From Anoplopoma fimbria (lineage: Eukaryota; Chordata; Actinopteri; Perciformes; Anoplopomatidae), in NCBI RefSeq assembly GCF_027596085.1, contig NC_072472.1:14659471-14723470 (forward strand): a DNA stretch of 64,000 bases. The letters are read 5' to 3'. The stretch's first letter is position 1; every line of letters begins with the position of its first letter. The position numbers and the translations under genes are program-made. Shown here one piece after another: positions 27,624 through 38,779 of this stretch. Under the pieces are notes generated by a model, which had not been told where the DNA came from, did not search any database, and saw only the letters and a program-made list of their open reading frames with translations.

Positions 27624-30189
27624 CTAAAGTTCAGTTTTGTCTTTTTTCTTCCCTTGTTTGTGTCCATTGCTGGCAGCACACCGGAATCCCAGGTTGTCAG
27701 AGGCAGAGTCAGGAGTGTTGCCCATCCTGCAGGACACAAAATCATAACATCAGTCATGATGCCGTACAGACACTCTGTGGACTTAGAATCTCAAAATGTA
27801 GTGTCTTTTATTTTTAAACAACTCACCTGGTCGTGATTCTGGCTTTGTGATTGGCTGAACCATCCACGGTGTCAATCCAGGAGCCACCACGCAGCACATA
27901 CATTGGTTGTGCTGCTGGAAAGGGTGTAGACGTCCATTCCCATGTGTTTCCCATCATGTCATACAGTCCTGCATGAAGAATCAACATCTATGTTACTATA
28001 TTAGGAAGCACAGTGCAAGAGTTAACCTTTATCATTTTACATCTATTTCTGTCTACTGCTTTCAACTAAAGTAATCTCCGTTAGAAAGTAGCAACTTTAT
28101 TCTTATATCATCTCATTCATGTTTTTTCAACTTTAATACGTCGACAGTTACCATAACTGTTCTGAGACGGAAATGCTGTGACAGGAGAGACACCGTGGTA
28201 TCCATCCTCTGCAGTGTCTCCATCTGGAAATGATCCCTATGACATAACGAATATTAAGTTATTGCAAGGCATGTTTTTTCAAATTTCACATGTTTTCACA
28301 AGAACATTTTTATAGGAAAGCATGACAACATATCTATAAAAATCTGTTGGTATTCACCGATTTAAAGAGTAAAATAGTACCAAACATATTATTTTAAATT
28401 AGCATTAAATTCAAGTCAACATGGTCTATTAAAAAAAATACCACATGATTACTTTTAGATAGGTAGGTCTTATGAAGTTTAATAAGTAATGCACCCAAAT
28501 GTATATATTTAGCTCAATATCTATCTGCAGAATTTAGAGGAGAACTTCTAGATCAGTAAAAAAGAAAAACACATCAGTGATTCCCTACTCAAAGCTGCCT
28601 GTGAGGGAAATGAAGAGTGCTAATGCTATTGCAACATGCATCATGGTTGTCAGCTGACCTGCCACAGGTGGTTCTGTTGCCCTGGAACTTGTTTCCCCAC
28701 GGATAAGTCCGACCTGGAACACAAGAAGCAGGAAATACTTAATAAGCAAACAATTAATTTATATAGCGATTATTGAGTGTCCTGTTTTATTACTTTGACT
28801 GGTGAATGTAAATCAATACACGGTTCTAACTCTATTTAATTGGATGTTAGTCAAAAGTAGATCATAACGGTGGTACATACAGTAATTTTTTTTATGTTTC
28901 TTTAGTGTGTTATATTTTCTAGTGTATAAATTGTGTACCTTGCAGCCCTCCTCGTGCAGCCCACTCCCACTCCTCCTCAGTAGGCAGTCTCTTGCCCTTC
29001 CACCGGCAGAAGGCCAGAGCATCATTCCAGCTCATCTGAACCACCGGGAAGCTCAGGCGCTCCCGAATGCCTGAACCAGGACCTGCAGGCTAAACAGTAG
29101 AGAGTCAAAGGAGTGAAAGGCGGTCGAAGAAGGTGTGCAAGGAGATGTACAAAAAACAATAGAGGACATATGGATTCACCCGTATCCTCACCTGTCTCCA
29201 AAACACTCGTTCTATGGGTAACCACCAAGGAGCTGACTGTTTGGGAAAATAAGAGTCAAAAGATATTCACAAGACGGCCTTACAAATGATGATTGCTATC
29301 CATTAATTCTATCAAAAGTTGCAATAGTGTACTTACAGTAAGTGTAGCAAACAGCCAATTGTTTCTTGTAATGTTTATAGAGCACCAACTACAGATTCTG
29401 TCTTCATGATTGACTGATCTATTTTTGCCTTTAAAATGTAAAAAAAACTGCTAAAACAGCCACAATTAAGTTATTTCAATTATTGTAATGTTTTTCTGTC
29501 TGACAAACAATAATGTAAAATGCAGAAGTGCAGCTAATCATCACATTTGAGAAGCTGCAAACAGATAATAATTGTATTTTCTACTTTATTGAAATTATTA
29601 ATTAATGCTCTATTGATATCAGACTTACAATTATGTTCCAATTTTTTTTTTTCTAAATCAAAACTCAACATCCCAGTACCTCAATCCTCTGAGTGACTTT
29701 GCTCTTCAGCTCTTCTGGCACAAAGTCTTGAAACACAAAGCTCCAACCAAACGTCTCAGCTTCAGTTTTGTACTTCTGCGCTCTCACAAAGTCTCTGTGG
29801 TGAACGAAGGCCAAGTGAATGTCTTTGTTATATCATTTTACCAATTAATTATCAAAAACACCCCAACATCAGATGTCAAGTCTGATTACCTGAAATCGGC
29901 ATTCGTGACGGGATATTTGTCTATTTCAAAGGGCTGCAGTTCAACCTCCTTAGTGGGAGCCTCTCCATCTCTCCCATCAGCTGCACTGGTTCCCATTAAC
30001 ATCTTTCCTCCTGGTATATTCAACATCTCATCTGCTGCTGTTTGTGATGAAGAAACTCGTGTCCGTCATTTTGATTCAATGTTTAAATAAGTCATGTTTT
30101 GGTATGTTTGGAAATGAAAAAGGTGATTTCTTACCCGCCACTGCCAGTAAAAACACCGCAGATATCACGGACATCGTTTTAACATTCAT
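27624..30189 (-). CDS. sumf2: SUMF2, formylglycine-generating-enzyme paralogue (frameshift in exon 6)
   Basis: ER-lumenal paralogue of the sulfatase-modifying factor SUMF1. It lacks the active cysteines and is thought to modulate SUMF1. Exons: 30189-30135, 30037-29890, 29794-29680, 29236-29192, 29089-28939, 28713-28659, 28236-28152, 27968-27827, 27726-27624. Exon 1 encodes a signal peptide ([13 protein letters not shown]). FGE-domain motifs follow: [81 protein letters not shown] and [14 protein letters not shown]. The C-terminus KTEL is a KDEL-like retention signal. Exon 6 is one base short: after NRT the frame shifts, where the family reads NRTNLWQ, and would stop at 27956-27954. Exons 7-9 are intact in the original frame, so a sequencing error or very recent mutation is likeliest. 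Restoring the base gives 299 residues. Confidence 0.9.
28659..28713 (-). pseudogene. sumf2: sumf2 exon 6 with 1-bp deletion
   Basis: The exon is 55 nt. The flanking exons require a length of 56 for frame: exon 5 ends in phase 1 and exon 7 opens with GGA TCA in phase 0. The plus strand reads CAGGTGGTTCT at 28665-28675 where the family codons Asn-Leu-Trp-Gln would need GGTTGGTT, so loss of one T in a GGTT-GGTT repeat explains it. Both splice sites are normal. Confidence 0.8.
29345..29600. repeat. Degraded dispersed repeat in sumf2 intron 3
   Basis: The order of phrases (caccaactacagattctgtcttcatgattgactgatc ... aaaatgtaaaaaa ... gagaagctgcaa) resembles the frequent fish repeat that starts gctgcaactaacgattattttcat and ends aagaagctggaa. 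It is strongly diverged. A similar but better preserved copy lies at 44748-44985. Confidence 0.35.
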
Positions 30190-31589
30190 TTTTGACCGGC
30201 TGGTTTTAGCTGACGTTAATTTGACATTGAGCATATTTATATAGCGATGTATTCAAATACAAGTTTAAGAGTAAACTAGCTACAAAACTTCTCATACTTC
30301 GATTAATGGTTCATTTTCTCGGTCGGAGAGATTTCGCCGTCGCAACGGAAATGTGTTCAACGATAAAAAGGTTCCGTGTAAAACAAAAACTTCAGAATTA
30401 TCTAAAACTTTCAAACACAATCGTTAATTTATTTTTATGTACAAAAATTCGATAACAAAAGTTTATACAATTATAAGATGCAGTTAAGTTACGTAAATAA
30501 ATGAAACAAAGGGGTTTGTAGCATCTGAGAGATTAAGGATTATCTCCCACCATATCAATAGTTCTACTAATAAAGCAAATCATCTAAAAAGGCAAATTGG
30601 TAAATACATTTGTACCTGATTTGTAGATTGATTTTCGCAAAGCCTAGAGTATAAACTACTGTATGTCGGAGTTTTAAAACGTGATGCTGAATACTATCGA
30701 AAGAAAGTTATTTATTATTCTTATTTGTTTATACTTAATGAACTTCTATGGTTTCAATGTAGACTATTTAAATGCAGTTTATTCATGCATAGACGTACTT
30801 TCAACAAACGCAATCACTTTGTTAGTTCAGTTCAGTTATGTGCAGGTGTAGAAGAAACATTTTCTAGTAGCAGATAACGTACTCTTGCAAGAAGCACTTT
30901 AATGTAACTGGTGGATATAAAGATAAATTCACCTTACATACAATAAGTTACATCTCTAAATCTGCATATATTATAAGTGTAAGTTTTGTGTAAATTATAT
31001 CTTCGAAGTAAATACAGCTTGTATTTTAGTAGGGTTACAAGTACAATATTTTGTATTTTGAAAACTATCCCCATCAATTCCAAGTACCAGAAACTCAAAA
31101 AAGTTACACTCCACATCTGGTTTTTGTAACCGTTTTAATAGTTTAGTCTGGACGTGGTTTTCAACATTTGTGCATTCTTCCAAGCTAAACAATTACATTT
31201 CAAGGTTAAGCTGCCAGCTTCTCTCTCGCAAATCAGCAATTGTATTTTATGGATCCAATAACTCTTCAAGAACAAAAACCAAATCTTTCAAGAGCCAAGA
31301 AAATCTTTAATGGGTAGAAACAGAACTGAGGGGCAGAGGCCAGTGCTTTTAACAAAATCTCATAAATAAACCAATCAGAGGAAGGCATTGACAAATCCAT
31401 GAAAAAAAACATGACTAGCATAACATTGGTTCTGACAGACGCTGTGATGGATGCCGTGGGGTTTACAGCTGGCCGCCCATCAGACTGGGGTGCTTCAGAC
31501 GTCCTAGAGCAGGAACACTTTGACTGGACAGTCAGGTCAACAACTATCCTTGTGAGTATGATAACAGCTGCTGGTTCTTCAGTTCACCT
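30190..31589. other. sumf2 promoter and cct6a 3' flank
   Basis: Holds the sumf2 5' flank (no TATA box; AGCTGACGTTAAT at about 30208-30220 is CRE-like) and the 3' end of cct6a. TTTAAT at 31306-31311 is ATTAAA on the minus strand and a candidate cct6a poly(A) signal, giving a 3' UTR of about 280 nt. No other gene was seen. Confidence 0.5.
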
Positions 31590-34500
31590 TTAACCTTTCA
31601 GAGAAGACATTCCAGCGCGCATGATCTCATCTACCAATAAGATGTTGCTGGCGATGACGGTGCTGTAGAGGAATAGAGAGCCACGTATGAGATAAATGGA
31701 GACAATGCATAGGGAGAAGCTTACATATTCAAAAAGTATTGTACAGTTTAGAGATGTGTAATCTCACCATGAATGGAGAAGCTGTTTCTTTACGCTGTAA
31801 TTATCCCAAACACCTGCTTCTCCAGCCACCATGGGTTCCCCTGAAGAACAACAAGATTTAAGTCAAAAAAGTTTGTGATAAAAGTGAAACCAAACCAGGT
31901 TTTGGGGGCTTGATAAGAAATACACTACAACTCAAAACAGCAAAAAAATAAATAGAATTAGAAACCAGCTGGACTCAAAATACAAACGTACAGTCTTGGA
32001 GTGGAACAATTAATGGAAATGTTTGCCTCATATATATATATATATTTCAGATGGAAGTGAATGCTTCACTAAAAAACATTTGACTCAGCAGCTGTTTAGC
32101 TTTCTGTATGTTCAGCCCTTTGCCAATTTATTGTCGTTTCACATATGTACAACGGTGAGCATGTACTTGATGATCAGTGTGTTTATAAAAATAAATTAAA
32201 AGTAAATTTAAAAAAAGACTCAAATTTGCTGCACTTTATTAAACAGTTTGATCTTAGTTAAACTGTTGTTTAAAGAAACATTAAAAGGAAAGCACTTCAA
32301 AATCAGTTAATTTATTAGTCCTATGTTACTGATTGCTGCTTTTGAAAATCAAATGCACATTGCGATGCATTGTGAGAGTTTGAAATATAATGCATTGCAC
32401 AATCTTCTAAAAACGGTGTGTTGTGGTTCTGACCTGTGTTGAGGTCCACTCCAACTAGCTGACCACTTTCTTTGTACTCCGTCTGCAGCTTCAGCAGGGT
32501 CTCCTGTTGGTCGTAGCCAGAGTTCTGGGCCAGAACCTACCAGGGAAGATAAATAATTAAACAGATGTTGATACAGTATCAATGTTAATGAAAAAAATGC
32601 TTTACAATTTTTCTTATTTATTATAACTTAGAGGACCAGAGATGTTAGCGGTAGCATAATGCAAAAGCAAATTGATTTCTTTATCACATAGAGACACACT
32701 GAAAGCTTGGGGATAAAGTAAAAACCCTTCACCTTGGGGATGATTAGGAGAGCATCTGCAAATGCTTGGACTCCCAGCTGGGCTCTGCCTTTCACATTGG
32801 GCTTGTGTTTCACCAGAGCGTCTGCCACAGCCACTTCAAAAGCACCTGCACCGGACACAACACTTCCTGAAGAGACAAAGAGGAAAAGAAGATACTCAGA
32901 AAACACAAGTCAAATTGTCCTTTTTGCTCAATAAGGCAAAAACAATGCGATTGAAAAAAATGAATCCCTTGGGAGTTTGTTCTGATCAGTTAATACATGT
33001 AGGAGAGACTGAAACGCTCCTAATGCAGAGGAAAAGACCAGAGTCACTGTAGCACAGACGTAAGAGACCAGGGAGAGCCATGTTAGCATCCCTGGGTGTT
33101 CGCCGTGCAAATGAGACCAACATTTCACAAAAGAAAGAACAGACAAACTAACCACACTATCAGTTGTTCATTTTATGAAAATCAAGAAATGTGGAATGGA
33201 GATAAATGACCTGAGCTGGTGTGTCCTAAACGACATTTTGGGGAACTTCATAGACTCTAGAATTTGGTTAACATTTGGATAAAAAAAAAAAAAAAAAAAA
33301 AAGGTCTAAAAGGGCTTTAAAGAGTTACCTTTGACAGGAGAACCAAACCCACAGAAGAGGGGAAAAAGTAACTTTAAGAAAAATGTTTATTTAATTTATT
33401 TTCTAAAACACATTCAATTGCAATTTAAAAAAATTCAAGGTTTAAACTTCAGTGTATGTGGGATAAAGCATAAAATGTATTCATGCATATAATAGGATCA
33501 AATCAAGACTATTGCCAACCATTATTTGATTTAAATTGGACATTTGAGGAACATTGGACATTAAAATTTGAGCTGCACCCTGGCAGCAAACAAAACAGGA
33601 TAACTCAATCACTTTTGCAACCAGTTTGTTGCAATAAATCATATTCCCATAAAATTATAAAACAAAGTTATATGACAAAAACACAGAAAAAACAAAAACC
33701 TTAAGGTTCCATGGTCTTACCATCTTCTATGGCGTTCTTGACTGCCCTTAAACCGTCTCTTACGGCATCTTTGATCTGTGTCAGGGTGTGTTTGTTGGGT
33801 CCCTTCACCAGCAGGGTAACTGAGCGAGGGTTCCCACACTTCTCAATGAACGTGTACTTCTCCTCTCCCTGCAAACATTAGAAGATTGGAGGAGATTAAC
33901 AACTCTTCCTCAACATTTTAGGGGGTAACTTTTTTTTCTTCTTCACCTGGACCCCATTTTCCCATTTTTTTATAGTATCTAATGGGGACTTATTTCACTT
34001 ATCTTTTACTGTGTCATGTGACTTGTCACATAACTATTTAGCAGCTACCTTCTGGAGAGCTCTTGCTCATACTTGAAAAAATTCAAAAATTGGGGAAATA
34101 GCCATAATTACATAAAACAAAGAATACACACAGAAAAACACAAATACTCACAAGTGTGTGTTCGAAAACCAGCCCAGCGTATCCCAAGCACTCGGGTGTG
34201 AGGTCATCAATTGAATTCATGGCAATACCACCGCAAGCGAGGGTGAGTCTGGCGAGGGAAAAACAAACTGGATGTATAACTCAGTTCTTTGATGTGATTT
34301 ATGATGGAAAAACATCATGCATCTGTGGACAGCAAGTTTGTTTGTTAAACATCAGAGCAAACTGATGAAAACCATTTGAGATTGATGGACTGAAACTTTT
34401 AATTTACACTTTGATTTTCACAATTAAGAAACATTTGCTAAATGGGCCCAGAAGGGTGAGATGACATCTCATTATATAGTAAAAGAAATGGACTGGCCAA

Positions 34501-37500
34501 ACATTCCATACCTCTACATTTTTGTTATCTATCTGATCAAAACAAACAAGATATAGAGGCAAACGACACATTGTACTGATCGCAATAAAAACACAGCAAA
34601 CTCGGATGCCTCATTTGTGCTGAAGGGCACTCCCTTGTGGCTAAACAAAGTACGACTGTTAATGAATGGTGGGATCATGGTGCGCTCTGAAAACAGCAGC
34701 AGTCTCAATAATAGGAAATTGCTGACAGAGTTGTAACCATCACAATGTCTCACCTTGTTGTATATGAAAGCCACTATAAGAACACACCTACTGCTACTTT
34801 ATGGACCTCTTAAGCTTCTAGTAAGCTGGTGTTGACTGATGTTTTTATTTTACATGAATGTTTATTTTCTATACATTTTATGTATAACTTCTTAGATTAT
34901 ACATCTTGAACCAGCAACTACAATCCAGTGTACAGAACAGGCCACTTGTATTTGTAACAAGTAAAATATGTTTCTTTCTTACCTCTCCATATTCCTCCTC
35001 TTTGCCCTGCGCAGGGCCACAATGCCCTCCTTGGCAAGGGCATCCAGGGAGAATGGGTCAATACCCTACACAACAGGGACAACATTACATTTCCATTCAT
35101 CTTCATATTTTCAAAAAATAATTCACAGTGTATTTAGGTCAATTTAAGCAATATTAAGTTTATTCTGATCCGCTGAATACATGTAGGGGACGAAGTGTCT
35201 CTCCCAATGCAGAGGAACGGATCAGATTTACTGTAGCACAGATACAAGAGACCAGGGGGAGCTACGTTAGCATCCTTGGGTGTTCTCTGTGCACGCAACA
35301 AGATTAATTAGCCCTGTTTTCACTTACATGTGTTGCAAATCACAGAATACTAAGCGTCCATACAGAAACTTAAAGTCTTAAATCATTTGTGAATTGACCC
35401 GTATCGTGGTGAACATTAGAGGTGTGGAAATGTCTCAATTCAAAGATGCATCGTCATGTGGACATGAACGATTTTGCATCGATTCGGTGAAGGAACATAA
35501 TCGAGAGTTTGTTTTCATTTCAGCTCTGAGCAAATCTTTCATGTGTTTGCTGTCATTTCTTGTGACACGCTTGTTTCTCTCCTCTGATCTCTGTGAGTCA
35601 CCGAGAGGGAAGCTAACACACACTTTGCTGACACTCGCTACCAATATGATTAAAAATGTTGGGCTGTTAACCCTGTCGGGAGATGCAGTGACTTTAATCC
35701 ACAGAGTAAATGAGCTGAGTAAGGAAAAGTAGATCTGCTATGTGAAAAAACAGTACTGACTGCTTGTTAAAAAGTAGCCATTAGTATAGAAATTTAAGGA
35801 TGTGATACATTGAGATGCATTAAGAATCGTTGACAGGTGAATTGAATGTTGAGGCCAGTGAAGATTCACAACTGGCAGCTATAAAAGCCAAGCAGGTGAT
35901 TGTCAGTTTCTGCTTGATAAGATGACCTCAGCTCATTGCTGTGACTTCTGAACAACACCATCTACACATTATGTAGGTATGACAACTGACTAAACATGTT
36001 CCAATAATCTTAATTCTTCAGGGAACTCTGAATGCTGAAATATGAAGTTTAGAAAAAAACAAACATTTCCAACATAATCAGATTATATGTTCATATCCTG
36101 TAATCCTTCACTGTTTTACAAGGCTGGTCACCCCATATGATATTCTTCAGCTTTATATTAGTTGTTGTTTAAAACACATTCTGAAATTTAAGGAGACAAG
36201 GAAGTGCCCCGCAGTCAAATTGAAATACTGCATGAATCCCCTTCAAGCATACCTTCTGGTTAATGACGACAAAGCCCTTCTCCCCATTGGGACAGACTTT
36301 GTTCTTGAAGCTGATGATCTTCTGCACGCGATCTTCAATGAACTTCCTTTCTGCAGCCACAAGCTTCTCCCTCTCCTCCGCACTCTTGTAGAAGAAGCCA
36401 GAGTTGACCTCCGTCTTTTCATACTCCAAAGAGACATTGCAGGTCAGCACGTAGGCATCCTCCACCCTCTTCTTCATGTCTGGGTGTCTGGCACCATGGT
36501 CCAACACCAAACCTCTGATCAGCCTGAGAAAGGGAAAAAAAGCAACAACCTTTAGATGTTTGGGACCCCTATACAGCCCTGCGCCATCTAACAGTAAAGG
36601 GATGATTTGCCTCCTGAGCAGAGTCTTCAGTTTTTTTTAAACTCACTGTGTATCGCAGTCAGTCTTGTGCTTCATCTCCATAATTTCCACCATGTACAGG
36701 TCAATGGGCTCATTAGGTTTAGCGATGGCCAACACAGCATCTACTACAGCCTGCAGACAAACATAACCATTGGAAACAAATAAAACAGGAAATAATAATT
36801 AGCACAGTCGACAGTTAGTCCGGGGTTATCTGACTAAATGAGAAAACATATCACTTTGAGTTGTGGCAGCTTATGGGGGACATTTGTCATTATTTGACAA
36901 TTTACCGCCAACAAGATCAACTAGTGTATCAAGATTATCAATAACCAAGAAAACAATTGTTTTTTGGTGCCGTAAGGTTAATTGCTGACCCTAAGCTCTT
37001 TGAGCACTCAGCTCCATTCCCTCTTGTCTCACCTCAGTGAGCAGGTCTGCCAGCTCTGCGTAGACCTTGGTCCTGAGGGAGGTGCGTGCTACGTTGATGA
37101 GGGTCTCTCTGTCCATTTCCTGAGTCACCTTCACCTCTTCCAGAACAGCCAAGGCTTTCTCTTTAGCCGCCTCAAAGCCCTCAGCAATGATTCTTGGGTG
37201 AAGACCCTGCAGCACGAAATCAGAGGGAGTTATGAAAGAAAAACATATCCAGTTCCAAATACTGGACATCGAAATGCATTCTGACGAGACTCGCATGCCA
37301 TTTGGGGTAAGAAATGTGTACATTCTGGTTGGATAACCTGACAGGCCTGTGACTGTAAGAGCTTTCTCTTACCTCTGACACGTAGAGGTCAGCCTGCTTC
37401 AGCAGTTCACCGATGATGAGGACATTCGATGTTGTTCCGTCTCCCGTTATGTCATCCTGCGCCGTGGCAACCTTCGCAATGAGTGATGCCGTTGGGTGCT

Positions 37501-38662
37501 GAATTTGCTGCACGATTCGGAATAAAAGAAAATCATCAGTAAATAAAAAGGACAACAGGGCTGCTACTAACGATTACTTTCACTACTGATAATTGTCACA
37601 CTTTCACAGAGACTTCAAATGTCTTGGAAATTCATGGCAAATGCATTTCAAATTTGTAGACTGAGGGTATCCAGACTTAGTGCTGATCACTTCATCTTTC
37701 ATCAATAGGCATAAATTAGATATATGCCACAATTAGGTCACAATATTATACTTTTAATGACTTACTCGTCTATTCAAATATAAACATGCTCTACAAAAAC
37801 TTTTCATTTATCTTTAAAAAAAAAATAAAAAAATAAATCCTCAAATAATGAATGTACTCCAAATAAGGACTTTGCTAAATTCATACAAAGTCTCAGTTCT
37901 GCAAAATTGTGTTTTCAGTGTCTAAATAAATGGAACCCAAATAAATGTGGGGTGTGGTCCCTCCAACTATGAAGACGGAAGCTCAATAAAGACCAGGACA
38001 TTTGGACAGAAGAAGTCAGTTAACAGCTCAGCACTTCCTTACCATCTCGTGCAACAAGACGTTGCCATCTTTGGTCAGCTTGATGTCTCCTGCACCGGAC
38101 ACCAGCCTGCGGAGCCAAACAGACAGGGGAGCTTCAGTGAAAGCTGGTCCTCCACAACACACAGCCTGCTCTGATACTGCTGGGCCAACACCAGTGTTAG
38201 TCGTATCAGATAACAGACCGGCACAAACACGCTACAGTTAGCTTGGTGTCTGAACGGATACGCACGATGACTGAGCACGACAACGTGCGCTGTGCAACTC
38301 CGTTTAGCCCGCGAGGCCTAAACGGACTAAAATTGGGATTTAATATTTTGTGGCGCAGGATGATACATTATTACACGAGGGGTACTTTCCAATTCCCAAA
38401 TAAATCCCTAATACAGGTTGAGAATAACTAAGGTGCTAACGTTACATGCGCAGACAGTCAAACGCTACCGCTACTTAGCATTGTTAGCTTAGCACGCATG
38501 CTGCACAAAGGGCTCCGGCACTCACATCTTCATGGTCCCCTTCGGTCCCAGGTTGCTTTTCAACACATCCTGAAGCCCCCGGGCGGCACTGATGTTAACC
38601 GCAAGGGCGGCCTGGGCCCTGGCCACCTCTGCTTTTGGGTTCAGAGATTTTATGGCAGACAT
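31590..38662 (-). CDS. cct6a: T-complex protein 1 subunit zeta (CCT6A)
   Basis: Subunit of the cytosolic chaperonin TRiC/CCT, which folds actin, tubulin and other proteins using ATP. Exons: 38662-38526, 38106-38043, 37507-37373, 37206-37033, 36750-36647, 36523-36253, 35065-34983, 34248-34152, 33868-33721, 32866-32733, 32536-32434, 31840-31768, 31662-31590. Total 531 residues, the same as human, and every join is in frame. Group II chaperonin motifs are present: [10 protein letters not shown] (about 37-46), GDGTTSNV (89-96) in the ATP site, [13 protein letters not shown] before the substrate-binding domain, RTSLRTK, and the closing RAGMSSLKG. The usual PGAGAVE near residue 410 reads SGAGAFE. 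Intron 6 and intron 9 each contain an H/ACA snoRNA-like sequence on the same strand. A heat-shock-element-like motif lies 100 bp upstream of the ATG. Confidence 0.98.
32975..33110 (-). ncRNA. H/ACA snoRNA in cct6a intron 9
   Basis: On the minus strand, about 136 nt long. The second hairpin closes with TCTGGTC...GATCAGA and is followed by ACA with exactly three nucleotides (AAC) to the end, the rule for H/ACA RNAs. The first hairpin is closed by GCAC.../...GTGC, with a near H box (ACAGTG) at 33050-33045. The 3' end is 109 nt from exon 10, normal for an intron-hosted snoRNA. About 75-80% of positions match the copy at 35158-35295. Human CCT6A hosts SNORA15, which makes that family the first candidate. 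The guide target was not worked out. Confidence 0.8.
33278..33302. repeat. Poly(A) run
   Basis: About 22 uninterrupted A residues in cct6a intron 9, following aacatttggataa. No retroelement body was recognised before it, so it is probably a simple homopolymer. Confidence 0.8.
35158..35295 (-). ncRNA. H/ACA snoRNA in cct6a intron 6
   Basis: On the minus strand, about 138 nt. Hairpin 1 is closed by the perfect stem GCACAGA (35292-35286) / TCTGTGC (35242-35236). The H box ACAGTA (35234-35229) fits ANANNA. Hairpin 2 is closed by the 9-bp stem TCTGATCCG / CGGATCAGA. An ATA box (35163-35161) then stands three nucleotides from the end in place of ACA. The 3' end is 93 nt from exon 7. Long stretches (GATGCTAAC, CCTGGTCTCTT, CTGTGCTACAGT, CCTCTGCATT, CTACATGTATT) are shared with the copy at 32975-33110, so the two are duplicates within one host gene. 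Probably SNORA15-like. Confidence 0.85.
35390..35885. repeat. Degraded MITE-like repeat in cct6a intron 6
   Basis: The left end (aggtgtggaaatgtctcaattcaaagatgcatcg) and right end (gatacattgagatgcattaagaatcgttgacaggtgaattgaat) are imperfect inverted copies of one another. The wording matches a common fish repeat family of the 'gatgcatcg...ttcgat' kind. It lies just upstream of the intron 6 snoRNA. Boundaries are approximate. Confidence 0.4.
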
Positions 38663-38758
38663 AACGAAGCAGCTCAACCAGCGATGTAAAAGTAAAAAGT
38701 ATCGCCGGTAGGGAGTCCGCACTGCTGGGGCTCAGAAGCTCTCAAAAGGAGGGACGGC

Positions 38759-38766
38759 TTCCAGAA
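38759..38766. promoter_or_regulatory. Heat-shock-element-like site upstream of cct6a
   Basis: TTCCAGAA is a perfect tail-to-tail pair of HSF units (TTCnnGAA), about 97 bp before the cct6a ATG. Weaker units flank it (AGAAGCTC at 38733-38740 and GGCTCC after it). CCT genes are known HSF1 targets, so the position fits. There is no TATA box. Confidence 0.5.
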
Positions 38767-38779
38767 GGCTCCAACACGT

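Noticed and set aside
34540..34800. Third snoRNA in cct6a intron 7
   Set aside because: The minus strand has some hairpin potential, but no convincing H box, no ACA at the right spacing and no similarity to the other two copies.
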